Below are positions 5,603-7,028 of a stretch of 7,028 nt of DNA, piece by piece. The translations under genes were made by a program, and so were the position numbers. Positions within the stretch are counted from its first letter, which is position 1. Each line of letters begins with the position of its first letter. The notes beneath the pieces were generated by a model. It saw only the letters and a program-made list of their open reading frames with translations. It ran no database searches and had not been told where the DNA came from. Origin of the DNA: Bacteroidota bacterium (GTDB lineage: Bacteria > Bacteroidota > Bacteroidia > Cytophagales > Cyclobacteriaceae); contig JAHEMS010000184.1 in NCBI GenBank assembly GCA_024643595.1, positions 1 to 7,028 of the forward strand, given 5' to 3'.

Positions 5603-7028
5603 TTAAAATCCAATATTAATACCAAACTGATACATCTTGCTTTGAGGGAATGTTAAAAAGTCGGTTCCCTGAGCAGTATTAGTATTTGCAAAAACGCTTA
5701 CTTCAGGATCAGCTCCATTATACCTGGTGAAAGTAAGTAAGTTCTGACCTGTGGCATAGATTCTTGCACTTCTGAGTTTAGCCTTTGATACTATATTCTT
5801 GGGCAAATCATAAGCGAGCGTAATATTTTTCAAGCGCAGGTAGGATCCATCCGATATGAAACGACTGTTATCCGAACTATTAAGTCCACTTGAATTAAGT
5901 GCCTTGGGTATATCAGTGATGTCGCCGGGTTGTTTCCAACGTCTTCTCATCTCGGTTGTCATTCCCCAGTTCGCAGCGGGATTGGTGGTGAATTGCAACG
6001 TGTTGTTATAAACATCAACGCCCTGAACAAACTGGAAGAATACGTCAAGCGTAATTCCCTTATAGGTAAAAGTATTAGTCACCCCGCCAAGAAAATCAGG
6101 CTGGTAATCTCCCATAACGGTTTCGTCATTAATATTAACAACCCCATCATTATTGGTATCCTGGAATATAGATTCACCAGTGGCTGGATCAACGCCCAGG
6201 AATTTCAATCCATAAAAAGTATTAAGCGGTTTACCCACCTGATAGATACTGGCGAAACCTGATCGCACAAAATTATCATCGATCAACGACAATACCTTAT
6301 TTCTCATAAACGAGATATTGCCATTCAACTTCCAGTTAAAACCATAGCTGGTATTAATCACCGTTCCTCCCAATTCTACTTCAATGCCCTGGTTCTGAAT
6401 TTCACCTATGTTATCCCAAACTCCATTAAACCCTGTTGTATTCGGAAGTGGCGCAAAGAACAAAAGATCATTCGTATTCTTCCTGAAATAATTTATGCTC
6501 ACATTGGCCCTGCTTTCAAATAATGACAACTCGATGCCCGCATCGATGGTAGTTGTATTTTCCCATTTCAAGTTAGGGTTGGCAATCTGCGTAGGAACAA
6601 AAGCAGGATTATCCAGGTAATTAGCTCCTCCACTCCATGCACCGACATAGGTGAAATTTCCGATGGCGTCACTTCCAGTGGTTCCATAAGATGCCCGAAG
6701 TTTCCCTAAACTTAGCCACGTAAATCTTTCCATGAAGTTTTCATCGGAGAAATTCCAACCAGCTGAAACAGCATAAAAGGTTGCATACTTCTGATTAGCT
6801 CCAAATCTTGACGATCCGTCTCTTCGAACCGAGACAGATGCAATATATTTCTCATGATAGGCATAATTTACTCTTCCGAACAATGAATTAAGAGAGTAAT
6901 CAGCTCGATACGAATCTCCACCATAAATAGTGGCGGCCGAAGTCAGGTATGTAAGTGCTTCTTTAGCAAAACCATTTCCCCTAACGGTACTTCGAAATTG
7001 AGTTCTGTCTTGCCAGGTACCACCCAAC
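5603..7028 (-). CDS. SusC/RagA-family TonB-dependent outer-membrane transporter, C-terminal part (5' end outside window)
   Basis: About 475 residues are visible, open to the right edge; family members are usually about 1000-1100 residues, so this is a little under half. The visible part is beta-barrel: aromatic-rich strands such as FGRVNYAYHEKYIASVSVRRDGSSRFG, the GKLRASYGTTGSD block, NPNLKWENTTTIDAGIELSLF, IGEIQNQGIEVELGG, and late on SYLRLKNITLAYDLP and ARIYATGQNLLTFT. It ends QFGINIGF, with the terminal Phe typical of a BAM-recognised last strand. A DTNNDGVVNINDE loop is a common feature of this family and may bind a cation. The signal peptide, carboxypeptidase-like domain, TonB box and plug lie outside the window. 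The TTG at 7025-7027 is an internal Leu codon, not a start. The protein imports substrate delivered by the adjacent SusD partner, powered by TonB-ExbBD. Any regulator (ECF sigma/anti-sigma or hybrid sensor) would also lie upstream of what can be seen. Confidence 0.97.
   Translation of the reverse strand, partial: LGGTWQDRTQFRSTVRGNGFAKEALTYLTSAATIYGGDSYRADYSLNSLFGRVNYAYHEKYIASVSVRRDGSSRFGANQKYATFYAVSAGWNFSDENFMERFTWLSLGKLRASYGTTGSDAIGNFTYVGAWSGGANYLDNPAFVPTQIANPNLKWENTTTIDAGIELSLFESRANVSINYFRKNTNDLLFFAPLPNTTGFNGVWDNIGEIQNQGIEVELGGTVINTSYGFNWKLNGNISFMRNKVLSLIDDNFVRSGFASIYQVGKPLNTFYGLKFLGVDPATGESIFQDTNNDGVVNINDETVMGDYQPDFLGGVTNTFTYKGITLDVFFQFVQGVDVYNNTLQFTTNPAANWGMTTEMRRRWKQPGDITDIPKALNSSGLNSSDNSRFISDGSYLRLKNITLAYDLPKNIVSKAKLRSARIYATGQNLLTFTRYNGADPEVSVFANTNTAQGTDFLTFPQSKMYQFGINIGF

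Noticed and set aside
6122..6160. EF-hand-like DTNNDG loop in the SusC barrel as an unusual calcium site
   Set aside because: Loops of this kind are common in SusC-family transporters, so it is not a distinguishing feature.
5930..6262. Open frame of 110 codons on the plus strand
   Set aside because: It lies wholly inside the SusC barrel coding region in antisense and its translation has no recognisable domain or signal peptide.
7025..7027. TTG as a possible start of the SusC-type gene
   Set aside because: The frame stays open to the window edge and the protein would lack its signal peptide, plug and half of its barrel; this is a truncated view of a longer gene.

Overview
This window comes from a member of the Bacteroidota, most likely an environmental Cytophagales-like or related bacterium; the order is an inference. 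Three things point to the phylum. There is a SusC/RagA plus SusD/RagB outer-membrane uptake pair. There is a secreted protein ending in a type IX secretion system (T9SS) type A sorting domain. The DNA is A+T-rich and the gene starts lack Shine-Dalgarno sequences.

Layout: (1) Positions 1-440, plus strand, hold the C-terminal half of ADP-L-glycero-D-manno-heptose 6-epimerase (hldD), an LPS-core sugar enzyme. (2) Positions 430-2862, minus strand, hold a large secreted zinc metalloprotease with a T9SS sorting tail. It is convergent with hldD and the two 3' ends overlap by 11 bp. (3) Positions 2874-3356, minus strand, encode a 160-residue exported protein of unknown function, placed 11 bp upstream of the protease and probably co-transcribed with it. 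(4) Positions 3357-3443 are intergenic and hold a strong hairpin terminator for the minus strand. (5) Positions 3444-7028, minus strand, form a tight operon read from right to left: SusC-type TonB-dependent transporter (5' end outside the window), SusD-type lipoprotein, then a Calx-beta-containing lipoprotein in the position where SusE/F-like accessory lipoproteins are usually found. The gaps are 11 and 18 bp.

How they may work together: SusC and SusD would form the outer-membrane import complex for an oligomeric nutrient, with the third lipoprotein as a surface accessory binder. No glycoside hydrolase or polysaccharide lyase is visible, so the substrate cannot be read from this window. The only degradative enzyme nearby is the T9SS metalloprotease, which allows, but does not prove, a protein or peptide substrate. 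The terminator between the two blocks suggests they are separate transcripts. The most notable points are the zinc site of the protease, which resembles leishmanolysin (M8) in having its likely third histidine far downstream, and the unrecognised small exported protein paired with it. I found no mobile element, CRISPR array, RNA gene or clear promoter.
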